NCBI GenBank assembly: GCA_034620365.1
Contig: JAQGEQ010000071.1
Span: forward strand, 5,332,001 to 5,396,000
Reading direction: 5' to 3'
Length of the DNA: 64,000 nt
Source: Pegea sp. RAD2-039
Taxonomy: Eukaryota > Chordata > Thaliacea > Salpida > Salpidae
The notes below the pieces were generated by a model. It worked only from the letters and a program-made list of their open reading frames with translations. It was not told the DNA's origin and did not search any database. Position numbers and translations under genes: made by a program. This document shows, piece after piece, positions 1-12,806 of this stretch (the stretch's first letter is position 1; the number at the start of each line of letters is the position of its first letter).

Positions 1-1482
1 ATCTCTTTTAAATCTTTTTTAATAAAGATTTTTAAAACCAGCCAAAAGGCTTTTTACTGTTACCATGATTTTTATTTTTTGCTGTAAAAACCCGCAAATT
101 TCTACTACCTTCAAAACTGAAACCCTCAAGACTCAATGGTTTAAGAACCTCTAATCTCTGGTTATCACCCAGATATAAGTAATGATTAAAAAGATCGGAT
201 ATCCTGATAAACCAAAAGTTCGATCTAATGATCTTAATGGAGGCATTAGTCACTCTTACCAGTAATATTCTTGTGAAGGGAACATCATGAAGTAATAAAT
301 TTTTTAACAAGTGATATTTTGAGAAACTAATAATACTATTAAGCCTTGCTATATACAAAGCAAGGTTTGAAATAAGTTTGTGACTTGCTCAATTGGTTAT
401 CCAGTAAGATTAAACTTTTTTTTCAACGTTCGATATTCATTGCATCAGAAGTTTTCAAAGATTTATTTTTCATGTAGAAAACACAATGCAGTACAGGTTT
501 GGTGATCAACTTGAAGAATTTATGAATCTTTTAAAATTTTGGCAATTTCTTCTAACAATAGAAACATATTCAAAATATTTATGAAACTGTAATACTAAAA
601 TATATTCCTACTATTTAGCTTTATATATTAACAATTTTACTTTCTATCTTAAATATTTCAACAGGAAATTAAAAAGAATCGATCTCAAAATTCTTCATGT
701 CGACAGTTTTTTGAAAAATTCATTTTTTATCTGAGAAAATTACGGAAGCATAGAGAGTAACTTTTAGTTTTAAAGGTTGCATGTTCGATTTCATATTTAA
801 TTATATAAGAAACAAAATTGTATTTTTTCATCTATACTTATGTTTTAACTACAAATTTATAAATAGATTAGCAACATAAAATATATCAGATTAAGTCTTT
901 AAAAGCTGTTAAGTGGAAAATATAAACTTTTGAAGAATTAGGTGTTGATGATTTCAAGTACTATGTGTAAGCTAAGTGCGTTTAAAATATAGAACTTAAA
1001 AATTTATTAGTTAAAAATTTATTGTTATGAAACAGAATCATCTATGGGTTTTGATTAAGATGCCGTTAAAGTAATTTAAGAGAGAAGTGTAAAAAGTTAC
1101 AACACAAAATAATAAAAAGAATCTTTCAGCAAAATACTTCAAAGCTACAAAACAGATAATGAATAAAAAACAACCATAAAATAACAAAAGAACAAAATAA
1201 AAACTTCAATTGATTAACAGCAATTACAAAATCTGCCTTCTAGATGTTTAATTTTGTTGAACAAAAGTTTTCGATTTTTTTTTAAACTAAATGTTTGTAA
1301 ACAAAATTCAAGTGCAAATTTGTATTAGATTATTTAGAACTTTCACACTGTTTGGTTTTTGCTGATTTTTTAAAAATTAAATTTTATCATTTCATATTTC
1401 ATTTCTTCCCACAGTTTAAAATAGATATTTTGTTTAGCAGCTTAGTTTAAAAGAAACTAAACTTTATGTTACTATTTGTTGT
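1..1482. other. AT-rich flank, no gene seen
   Basis: Sequence downstream of the INTS12 stop codon. It is AT-rich and probably contains the INTS12 3' UTR. An open frame at 32-358 on the minus strand has no recognisable domain and no splice context, so I do not call it a gene. Confidence 0.6.
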
Positions 1483-4400
1483 TTAAATTGGCTGACGACC
1501 TTTCTGCTGCAATTTAGATTTCCTTTTAATCATCTGTAATTTTTTAGCACCCTCCTGTGAAAGGTGCATAGGATTACGTGTTCCAAATGATTGAGAAGAA
1601 TTATTAGTTTTAGAGTTGGTGGTCGCTTTTGTGTAGTTGTCGGAAGTGATATTAACTTTGATTCTTTTTCTTACACTGGCTTCATCATCATTATTATTAC
1701 TTGTCAGCCAGCTATCAGATAGTTGAACTTGTTTAGTGTGTTGGACGGTGGGCTTTTGGACTGGTCGCCTTGCTGGGTACACAGGTGGTGTAGGCTTGGT
1801 GTCATTCGACTTTTTTTGTGATATAGCTTCGGCCCAGGCTTCAGATTTTCCATATTTTGTTTTATCGCAAATTCGTTTCGAGGTAGCTTTGTGCCATTTA
1901 TCTCTTGAAAATAATTCAGTTGGTGCACCGTTGGTATCTTTTAAACTTTCAGATCGCTTTCCTAGAAAGGGTTTTATTTGTGTTCGTTCCACGGCTAGAG
2001 TAGAGTTGAACTTAGTCTAAAAAATTCGAATAATTTGAAAAAAAACTTGTTAAAAAGTTTATAACTTTTTCATTATTGATTAATATTTTCAGAAATAATT
2101 TGAATAAGAAAAGAATTTTTCTTCTTCATATTACCTTTGGATGATTTTTGATCTGAGAAGTTTTTGATCTTGATGTACCGTTCGATGGTCTTTCTAATTC
2201 ACACGAATTTACTAAAAAAACAAATTAAAATTCATCTAAATAAGCTCTAAAAACTAGAAAAAAATTTTCAATTTAATGTGAAAGAGATAATATTCAAAAT
2301 AAATAAGTGAAAAGATGAACTAGTAATTGTTGAAAAAGTAAAATATCTGATTTTTATACTTGAACATCCTTTTAAATAATCTTTTGATTAGGATATAAAC
2401 AAACTAATGTTGCATATTACTATCAGCATGATAATTAGTTGTCCCAATTAATTATAATTCTAAAATATCTTAAAAAGCTTTGAGAGAAAAAATTGATTTA
2501 TCTTAGTTCTGTTTAGAAATAGATAGAAACAGAAGAACCGGTCGAATATATTTAGAGGCTGACAATCAGAATTTGAATTTTTCCATCCAATTCTAGTCAC
2601 CAAAAATCTCATAATAGGTAGGAGCCTAATTAGACAAACAAAATCATTGAATTGGAGTAGACTTTTTGATTAGTACATTTTATGATTGTACTTAATTCAT
2701 TTTGTATCTTCTTGACATTTCTAATTTAACACAAGTGAAAGTTGTGTAATATTTTAGACTGTAGAAAAATATAAAGTTCTCAAGTGACAGAGAAGTTTGT
2801 AGTTTTGGGTAATTCAATAAAAATAAAGATAGAAGTTTATCTAAAATAATTCTAGATAATCTAATTACTAGTTACTAAGGCTTTAATCAAATTGCAAGTT
2901 AGAAGGAATATTTCACCTTTACTTTAATGCACCTTGAAAATTAATTGATGCAACAATTGTATCGGACAATATTAGAGGGTTGAATTGTCCTTTACCAAGT
3001 TGAAAACAGCTTGTAGTTGAAAAACAAACCCAGTCACATAAGAATTTTCATTTCTATTCTTAATATTGATGCCAACTGATAAAATAGCAACTTACCTGGA
3101 CTTATTTTCCTCTTGATCTTCTTGTAGCAATTACTACAATACCATTTCAACTTCAGATCATCGGCATCTTCACTTTTCACTTTTGGTTCATGACAATTCT
3201 ACAATTTAAAAAGAATTTTTAAGTATTCACATTTTTATATTAAGTTAAATGCCAGTTTATAGTAAACTTACTTGATGGTAAACATTAGAACATTCCAAAC
3301 ACTCGATGAGTTTGTTACCTGGAGAGTAAACCATGCTCCTAAGAGAAGAAGTTTTATTAGAGACATCTTAAGATCAGATTTAAAGTTCCAGATGCAGAAA
3401 ACTTACTTGCAGACTATACAATTCAACATTTCTAATTCGTTTTGGAAATCTTTTGAACATTCAGGAGGAATTGAATTAGTTGATAGAGATCTATGTTCGG
3501 AGTGATGAGGTCTGTTCCCATCTTTTTTCATATCACTGTTGGTTAAAGAGCTCTGCTGATAGAAATCAATTTATTAAATTAATGTATACAAGTTGATTAT
3601 ACTTAAAAATATATTTTTTAAATTTATTATTATTATAATAATTTAAATAAAATTATTATTGAATTATTTGAAGACCTCTGCAATTTTTAAGCCTGAAGAT
3701 TTATTTGAAAATGAGTCATAGATATGCCTTGAACGGTTAGAAGTTGACCTGGAGACCTCACTGTAACATAAAAAGTTCTTAAAGCAAATTTAAAAATAAG
3801 AATTCAATTAAAGGTCTATAACTATTACAGCATTTAGCAAAACAAAAAATGTAAAGAAATAATAAGAGCATATTAATTTAACAAAAGTTTTGAAATATGT
3901 TTAATTCAACCTTGATTAAAAAACAAGTTAAATAATTAAATTTAAGAAAAGAATTTTAGTGATTTCTTAGAATAGTTGTCATAGACAATTCACCAATTGT
4001 AGAGTATTTTGATAATATGAGAAAGCATTTATAAGCAAAAATAAAAAGCTTATTAACAAAGAAATTTTTAAATAAGTTTTATTATTCAATGCCATATAAA
4101 TTTATTGAATGAATTTCAACAATTTATCACAAAAATCAAATTTATATTACAAGAAGGTTGCTGAATAGTTAGATACCATACTTTTTGAAATCATACCATA
4201 CTGGATGATCTGTTTTTACTTCTATAAATCTTTTTTAAAAGCGATATATATGTTACTATATCTATGAAAAATTGTATAAACTCCATAAATAACATTTAAA
4301 TAACTCTATAAAGCTATTTGTCTATATAATTAAGGAATATAATCTTTAGAATTAAAGGAAAGAAAAAACAAAGTAATTCAAATATTTTTCATATCACTAA

Positions 4401-4617
4401 AAATAAATTAAATAATTTAGTACAAAAAAAATACTATTTTCATCTATTAAATCAGCTATGAACAAATAGTAAGCGAAAAATATTAAGATAAAATTGATCA
4501 CCTTTTGCTTGCCTCTATACTGCTATTAAGCATTTTTTTTAATATATCTGGTGATTCAGATGTATCGCATTTATAAACAATCAAGGCTTCCTTCAATAAC
4601 ATAAGTTCTTCATTCAT
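1483..4617 (-). CDS. INTS12: Integrator complex subunit 12 (PHD finger protein)
   Basis: Subunit of the nuclear Integrator complex, which cleaves and terminates snRNA and other RNA polymerase II transcripts. Seven exons, in transcription order: 4617-4502, 3760-3676, 3555-3407, 3338-3272, 3198-3096, 2211-2135, 2016-1483. Together they give 376 residues in frame. The N-terminal exon holds the short conserved helix region (ALIVYK, DILKKML) matching the vertebrate INTS12 N-terminus, which is known to contact the complex. Exons 3-5 build a C4HC3 PHD finger: C113, C116, C130, C133, H138, C141, C160, C163, ending in KWYCSNC. The last exon has a disordered tail and the conserved basic end (KKLQMIKRKSK). 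The start at 4617 is chosen because the reading frame upstream is low-complexity and hydrophobic. The donor after exon 2 (GAG/GTCTTC) is weak, but it is the one that keeps the frame. Human INTS12 is somewhat longer (about 460 residues). Confidence 0.93.
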
Positions 4618-7600
4618 CACTACAATTAATTCAATTTGTTTAATCAAACAAAAACTTTCACACAAAAAAGTAAGTAAAATTAATCCAATTAACATGTAAT
4701 TAATTAAGAGAATTAATCCTAAATTATTAAAATAAAATGATGATGTTAATATTAGACATTTTGAGTATTGATAGTTGTTAACTTCTACCATGAACAATTG
4801 TTCCTCTAAAAACAAGATCGTTAAAATTATCAGAACTTTACTAATTGAGCTAAAATAAAACCAAATATTTGATATAACAATAAAATCATTCAAAATTTAT
4901 CAATTAAATATTATAGTGAGGTCAAAATAATTTAAAATCAATAAATTTTAGAAATATTGTACTAGATAATATATATATATCATCAAAATAATTATTATAA
5001 TAACAACAAAACAATTAAACGTTTCAGGAAATAAAAACTAAATATTTTAAATAATAAAAATACTTAATATTAAAAAAAAAAATTTTATTAAATAATGAAG
5101 CTTGAAACAAAAATAAGAAAAAAAAATTATTAAATAAAAAACTTCAAGAAAATTAATAACTAATAAAGATTATAATAAAATTTTTAGCAAGAAACTTTAT
5201 CTCAAGTTTGCCAATTTTTTAAATTAAAAAAAACTTTTAAAGATTATTAAATTTCAGTATTTTTAAAACTATTTTTAAAACTGTTTTAATTTAAATCATT
5301 TAATCAATAACTAAAAAAAATAAATTTTCAAATAAAATATTTTAATAAATTAGAATATTTCTATAAATTAAAAGGTTAGTGTTTTATAAGAATATTTCCA
5401 AAGCAAAATATTCAGCTATTGTAGATCATTCAAGATTATTTTAAAATAATTCCAGCAGATCCTCTTATTTATAACAATTTATTTCAGATGTAAAATAAAC
5501 ATCTTTATCTTATTTTTAAAATTCAAAAAAACTGAATTTTTAAATTGCATGATGAGGTCAACGATATAAAACTACAGAAGTTTCGATATCTGCAAATCGA
5601 AAGACCCAAAGTACACAAACTTCTGTTTTCCTGCAGAATACTTATCAGACCTGCAAACAAATCTAATCAACCTTTTCCTGTTGAAGAAAGAAAGTTAGGT
5701 TGAAAGCTTAACGGACTGAAGTAAAAAAATATGAAGGATCGGGCCATATACTTTAGGATATATATACCAAAAATGCTGGGAGTTTCCCTAAAACAAAATT
5801 TAGTGTTTTAAAAACAGCTGATTGATTAGGAAAGTTAACTTATCTTATAATTCTAATAAAATATCCACTAGCCCAAATAATATACCATAAGACGTTATCA
5901 TAATAGTTTCCACATTTTTTTTGAATATTAGATTAATTTTTGTCATTATAATATTTAAAACATTGCCAACATCGCAAAAGTATAAAAAGTAACTTATAAT
6001 TTTATCTTTATAAAAGATTGAGCAAAGAAGTTTTTTTACTTTTAAAGTATCATCTAAGACTTTATACTTTTTAACAAATATGGAAATGATTTGCTAAAAA
6101 AAAAGTTGCAATAAATTTGTGTATATGTTGTCTGAAAATTAATCTTAAAATGATTAAAAAGTTTAAAATTTTACTAACTACATGTATAGCTTAAATCATA
6201 AAAGCTTTTTTCTTATAAGAAACTGTTTTTAAATATGTACTTGATTGAATCGCATCAGCAGCTTATAGAATCTTGTAATTAATTTGATTTTGAGCAATTT
6301 TTATAAAATTAAAAAAAAACCTTTTTTTAAATTAAGAATAAGCATATTCTGTTCTGGTTGATACCTTAACGTTCTTAGTTTTTATAATAGCTAAATTATT
6401 TTAATCAAAAAACTACTTTTTTTAACCAAAAATGAGTTTTAGCTATAATTCATACTGAGATAATAAAAAACCGGTCAATTACATTAAAAAGAAGTTTCTG
6501 AATTTAATCATAAGTATGAAGAAAAACATTGAATCAGTAAAAAGAAATAATCATTTTTTTCCTAATTTCTAAACAATTTCTAATTTCTAATAAAACTGCT
6601 TATTACTGGATGAGAGGTAAAACAATCTACAACCACATTTAGGAGCTTATGACAACTTGAGTTTTTCAATGTTAATTAATAATCAAGAATATAAAAAAAT
6701 ACTGCTATTTGCTTCAATTTCTTCTATTGAATAAACGTAAAGACGTTATTTATGAAGTTCATTAAGAAAACCTAATTGAAATTTATAACATGCTTAAATC
6801 ACTACTTTTGAAAATATTTTTTTTTCATTAAGCACTATGATTCATATAGTTCTCATATTACCTTTATAAAATAAGTTTATGCAATATAATAGTTAGTAAT
6901 TATCTTCATTTTTGTTTTTAGCCAATTTGTCTTAAATAATATGTTTAAGTTTGTTTATATTTACATACATGCTTACAAACAAAAATAAATTGTTTTGAAT
7001 TTAGATTACTTTTTTGGTTGGATTTATGAATAGAATTAATTAAATTTATGTTTTATTAGATAACCTGTAAAATTGAACAAACTAAAATCTGAGTTTAAAA
7101 TAAAGTGGTTTTTATCAAATTATAAGCCTAATTAATTATATATTTTGAATTAATCTAATTTTATATTTAAAGTTAGTTTAATTTATGTCAATATATAATT
7201 TTAATCAATGATAAACTGTTATTATATAGTATGGATAAAGTTATGTTATTATATACTTTTATTTATTTAATATAAATGAAATAATATGTTATAGTACTTT
7301 CTTTAGTTTAAATTACCAAAAGTTTTATAAGTTCAAATTAAGATCACAGAAAAATAGATAAAGAAAGTATTTCTATTAAATGAAGGTTTTTATTTTATTA
7401 TTCTATTGGTTTTTATTAGATTATTATATTTAAAATAAATGCTAATAATAATAAATTATTAGATTGGTTTGTATTCATGATTTAAAACAAAATTTAACAT
7501 GAAAAATTTAGCTTAAAAGTAAACTGATAAATACATTAAACTTAAATTTTTGTTTTTATAAGCTTATTATTTGCAAAGTAAAATACAACTATATGTATTT

Positions 7601-8941
7601 ATTAATTTATAATGATGAATAAACCAAAACTGTGTATCTTAAACTATTTTCAAGTATTTTTGTTTTGAATTAAATCAAACACATTTGATTATACTAAAAA
7701 GACTGTTTATGTTTTAACAAATTTACTTAATAAAACTATAAATCTTTTAGTGGAATAAATTATCTAAAAATCATATAATTTTATAGATAGGTTTTGTGAT
7801 AAATTTCAAAGTTGTTTATAAGATATTTGAAAAATATTACATTTTTAATTAAGATTTTTAAATTGTCATTATATGAATCTATATTTTTTTAAACATTTCT
7901 AGTTTTGTATACTTTTTATTAACTTACTTCTTTAAATGAATATTGGTCTAAATTTTGCCAATTCTTGGAAACTTAAAATATTGAGAAAAAAGTATATTAT
8001 TACTAGTTTAATATTTGAATCAATTTGTTTTATTTTTGCTTATTATTTACCTAAATTTTATTTGAACTACTAGATTAGTAACAACATCAATATCTATGAA
8101 ATTATATTAAATATTTTTCTTATTATTTTGTCATTTGTTTAAATTTATTTTTTTATTTGTTAAATATTTAGTAACAAAAGCTTTTAAGTTTTAACTTTAT
8201 TCAATGATATCCAATTAAAGATTATTATATTAAAATAAGTTTCCAAAGTCATCAATAAAAACTTAAAACATAAGTTGGTTTTCTTTTTGTAACTTTTTAT
8301 GATTATAAAACTAGACTTAATTTATTTTTAAAATATACTTTGGTTCAAAATTTAAAAATATATTTTGTAAAAAAAGAATAGAGTAAATATTATCAACAAA
8401 AAAACTGGGAAGTTCACTTTTGTTTTAAAAATTCTAATTTTAATGGATTTTTAAGATACTACATAATAAGCTTTTTTGTTTTTGTTAAAAATTTGTTGTT
8501 AATTTTTAAGTTATCATCAATGTGATGGCAATCTTTTAAGTATGTCTTATTAATTCAAATTTATAGATTTATTTTATTCAATTAATGATTGCAGATAACA
8601 ATTTATACAACTCTTAAAGCATAAAACAAAAAATAATATAAGCAGAAATATAATGAAAAGGTCTCAAATATCACAGTTTCTTATAATTGATAAAAAAAGG
8701 GCAGATATTTTTTAGATATGAAATATAAATTATCAATGCAAAGTAAAGAATTTGAAGAAAGCTGTAGTATCATATATTATTTGTTAACAAATTTACTTAG
8801 ACCATATTATTTTGAGGAAAATTTTAAAAGAGGTAATAGATGTTGATAAAAATATCTGTTTCTAACTGATCATTTATATTTTAGAAATATTTTTCAAAGG
8901 TTTATTTATTAAAAGTATGTTTAACTAAAAAAGTTGTTTAA
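4618..8941. other. AT-rich intergenic region between divergent INTS12 and the STXBP4-like gene
   Basis: About 4.3 kb holding the upstream regions of two divergently transcribed genes. Most of it is low-complexity A/T. Two segments stand out: a more complex island at about 5550-5780 (see findings) and an interspersed repeat copy at 8574-8847. No other gene is supported. Confidence 0.7.
8574..8847 (+). repeat. Diverged interspersed repeat, copy A (near full length)
   Basis: Shares an ordered set of motifs with copies at 9667-9765, 32479-32565 and 33376-33636: a TTATT start, GATAACAA..TTATA, CTCTTA(A/T)AGC, an A-rich stretch, GCAGAAA, GAAAAG followed by TCT, and a right-hand motif TTTTA(A/C)AAGAGGT(A/G)AT. 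Copies A and D have similar length (about 260-275 bp) and keep both ends. No terminal inverted repeats, tRNA-like boxes or target duplications were identified, so the class is unknown; a SINE or MITE is possible. Confidence 0.5.
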
Positions 8942-11900
8942 ATGGAAAGAAATATCAAAAATATTAAGATTAAAAAGGCTTCTGCTGGGCTAGGACTTAA
9001 ACTAGTTGGTGGTCTATCTAAAGAAGGACATTTTGATGGAATCTATGTAAGAGACATCATTTCTGGAGGAGCTGTTGATCAAAATCAATGTCTTCAGATT
9101 GGTGATCAACTTATTGCTGTTAATGACATCACAGTGGAGAACTTTTCTCTATCAAGGTTTCAGATAAATTCTTTCAAATATTCATCATTTACAGTTAATA
9201 ATTAAAATTAAAAAATTGGTTTTAATTGAGTTTTAGTCATAGACTCATTCTAAATTATTTATATTGAATTTTTTAAATTAATCAATTAGCTTTTATTGTT
9301 ATTGTATCATGAAATAGCTTTCGTGAATTTTATAGAAATCAATTTGTCATCTTAGTATAATTTTAATTAAGCTAAACAAGCTCAAATTACATTATGCTCT
9401 TTTGTGGTGCATAAAAATAATAAATAACAAATAAATTAACTTTATCTAACTCACTCATAATATCATTCAAAATGCTAAAACTCTTAAAGTTTTTATATTT
9501 AATAAGATTATTTTATATCAAGTTTTTTTAATTAAGTTATATTTCAAATTTCTTTTCTGAATTTTTGATTTATTTTTAGAGCTGTAAACTTTTTAAGGAG
9601 AGCTTCCTTTAATGATTGTGTTCATTTAACTATTTCTTCAGATCAAGTTGCCAAGTAAGTTTACTTTTATTAAACTCTTGGCTTCAGATAACAAATTATA
9701 AAGTTCTTATAGCAAACACAAACTGAACATAGAAAAGAGAAAGTGTTTCAGTTTGATAAAAGTAAACATCAAAACAATTAGTATGACACAGTTGAAAATA
9801 AAGCAAATTAATAAAAAACTTTTACAATCTAATATGTTGTGAGTTGAAAACTGTAATAAATGTTTAAAATAATTTTATAAATTTAAGTTCAGTTTTAAAA
9901 AATACATTTTTCTGTTTGAATATTCACTAAACTCAAAATTAATTTTGATCAATTGTAAAGAAAAGGATTTCAAGAACAAATGAAGATTCATCATTCAATC
10001 AAAAGCAGAAGTTGTTCACTTGGTACCTCACAATTCAATACTTTCTTCTTTATTCAATAAACAGAAGATTTTTCAGATTCAGCAAAATCGATTTCAGAAC
10101 AAAGGATTCAGTCACAAGATTCGATTGAAAATCAAGTATCAATTGATAAAACCACCGCAGGACTCGGTTTAAGATTTGAAGAAATCAAATTTTTAACTGA
10201 CTACCAATTTTCAAGTAAAAAATTTGAAATAAATTTATAATTTTTATTGGTGAAATACTGAAATTTTTGTAGTTCCTCTTCTTCGTGTTTCTACATTATC
10301 ACCTAATGGAGATGTAGCACGTGAAGGAAGCATTAAGATTGGTGATTACTTGACTGCTATCAACCATCAAAGTGTAATTGGTTGCCTTACTCTTGTACAA
10401 GTTCATTCTCTGCTACTACGAGAAAAACTGCGAGTTACCACCAGGTGCTAAAAATAGATTTGAATAATTGAGTGTATCTGATCATATAATTGTTTTTTAA
10501 TATTTTAATAATTTATTGAATATTATTTATTTAATTATCTCAAGATAATATTATTTAAACTGTTTAAAATATAAATAAATAAAATTGAACTACAAATAAA
10601 TATTTTGAAATATATATTTTTTTCATTTCAAACTTGTCTAGTGTGGTTTTTTCTTACATTCATCACAATACTCCTTTACATGAAGTTGGGAACTTCCACC
10701 TGATGAGGATTATTGCAGGGAAGCACACAGATAAATTCCCTCAAATAGGTGAATGTTAACGGTGCAAGCAAGCTGTTAAAATTGATTTTATTCTTTATGC
10801 TCAGAACGTTTTGTAACTTGCCAAAAAAAAGAAAGCGAATCTGCTGATGAAAAGGTAAGGTTTCAATTTCATCAAAATTTCTTCACAAAAAACTTGTTAA
10901 AATTTGTTGCTGTTTTATTTTAATTATTTTGTAAAGATGCATAATGAATCCAATGAAAAAGAAACATCAAAAGATTTGGAAGAAAATCCAAGAAGAAAAA
11001 ATGTAAAAAACAAATTCCTTTTGCCATCAACAACCCGAATTCAGGTTAAACTTTGAAACATTCAATTTTCTGCTTTTCGATTTAAATGATTAAATAAACT
11101 TTTAAGATATTCAATAATTTATATAAAAATCAAATTATCTTTATTTCTTTTTCGACAGTTAGGAAAGTTTGAAGAAAGTTTGTCAAATTTGCAAATCAAT
11201 CTACCTGAAGAGAAGCTGAAAAGATTTCGACAATGTCTTGAAACTGATGCCGATAACACATCTAGTTATCAGGGTAAGACTCGGCTAGCCCTCCTCTGAT
11301 AAATCTTTTAATTTTTTACTTCTAGAGTTTATCTCAGTTTTTTTGGACTTATTTGCAAATGAGCTTTTGAATGAGAAGAAAAAAATTGAAGATAAAACAG
11401 ATCTTGATTTAGAAAATATCAGTAGTGACTTGAAGTATAGTCTGCTTGAAGAGGTTTGTTTGTCGGTAAAGAAAGTCTGTCTCGTAAAAAGTAAACATTT
11501 CCAAATAAGGAAATATCGCGGTTGAATTCGAAAATAGATGAAATGAAACGAAAGAACGAAATATTAATGAAAGAACTTGACAAAAATTATGAACTTCAAA
11601 GTAAAAACGAAAAAGAAGTGAATAATGCTCAACAAAATTATAGAGATGAACTCAATCAAATGAGAAATGATTATGATGAAGTGATCAGGTAATCTTTGTG
11701 TCTTCAACTTCAACATCTATTGACTCCTCTTCTTTAGAGGATTGGAAAATGAGTTGGTTAATCATAAGAACGGAAATCTCCCTTATTTGAATAATGGAAA
11801 GAAGTTGACGATGAGATTGGAAGAATTGAATCAAATTCGTTTAAATCATGAAGAAAAAGTTGAAAAGCTGCTTGTATTCATCAACAAAATCGTTCAATCA

Positions 11901-12806
11901 GGTTTCAGGACAGTTAAATAAATCAAATAGTTTTTAACTTTCATTTCTGTAGATGTCAAATCTTTTTCAAAATATCAAAAAACTGATGAAGCGATAAAAG
12001 TTTTGGAGAAGTTTGCAGAAGAAGCAGAAGAGCTTTATCTTAATGTCAGGTTAAAAAAATTATTTTAATCTTCTGTTTTTGGAAATTTGAAAATAGTTTT
12101 ATGAATTGAATTTCAGTTTAATTGAATAATTTTTTATCTATTATTAATGATACTATTTATTAAAAAAACTGTTACTAAACTCGAGTAAAATTGATAAATT
12201 AAAACTAAATACTTGGAAACAATCATCAATTACATTTAAGTCACTTTAGCTAAAAATAGTTGTAAGAAAACTGATATTTGAACAGAAAAATCTTTTAAAT
12301 AAATTGATTTAATATTTAAAGAATAAAATTTGTTTAAAAAACGATTTAAACCAACAAATATTTGACTGTTGTAACTATATACTCGTCGATTTAGCCAAAT
12401 TTAAACTTATTTGATTGAATTTACATTTTCTAGATCAGTTTAAAACTCTTCTTGTTGTTAAATGTCGGATTTTTTGTTACTTGTAGATCCGAAATGCAAG
12501 ACGATGAGATTGCCAACTTTCAAAACTTGCCAAATACTGTTTCTGAATTCACTGACTTTCAAACTGACTTCTCCAATCTTTCTGTGGACTTTTTATCACC
12601 AAAATCAGCTGAAAATGGTTTCAAAGTCACATCTTAATTACATCTAACTTTCAAAAGATTATTTTACAGATTCACACACCTACAAGAAGAAGAAGAAGGC
12701 TTCAAAAAGTCTTAATTCATCTATAGGATCACTAACATCAAGAATATCTTCAAATTCTTCACAAAATACAGAAAATACATCTGCTGTAAAGATGAGATTG
12801 ATTTAA
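8942..12806 (+). CDS. STXBP4: Syntaxin-binding protein 4-like (PDZ and coiled coil)
   Basis: Likely orthologue of STXBP4 (Synip), a cytosolic regulator of syntaxin-dependent vesicle docking. Exons placed: 8942-9156, 9580-9654, 10065-10214, 10273-10444, 10642-10748, 10805-10854, 10937-11044, 11159-11273, 11326-11453, 11510-11688, 11738-11901, 11953-12049, 12487-12617, 12670-12806. The first two encode a PDZ domain (GLGLKLVGG carboxylate loop, GDQLIAVN). Exons 3-5 encode a second PDZ-like unit (TAGLGLRF, GDYLTAIN). Exons 7-9 match the human region around KLEMAL..SFGDFVQVA, and exons 10-12 the coiled coil (YDEVIRGLEN, VEKLLVFI against human YEEVIRLLEA, TEKLLHFV). The human C-terminal WW domain was not found. 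Exon 2 ends in phase 2 while exon 3 needs phase 1, so one exon of length 3n+2 between 9655 and 10064 is missing from this model, or the allele is frameshifted there. All other junctions agree in frame. Confidence 0.85.
9667..9765 (+). repeat. Diverged interspersed repeat, copy B (left part)
   Basis: Left-end copy of the family described at 8574-8847, lying in the STXBP4-like intron after exon 2. It shares GATAACAAATTATAAAG and TTCTTATAGCAAACA. The right-hand AAGAGGTGAT motif is not seen. Confidence 0.45.

Noticed and set aside
32-358. 108-residue minus-strand open frame
   Set aside because: No domain, no splice context, no repeat relation; likely chance.
4498-4893. 131-residue minus-strand open frame taken as a whole
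   Set aside because: Only the last 39 codons (from 4617) are real INTS12 exon 1; the upstream part is hydrophobic low-complexity sequence from AT-rich DNA.
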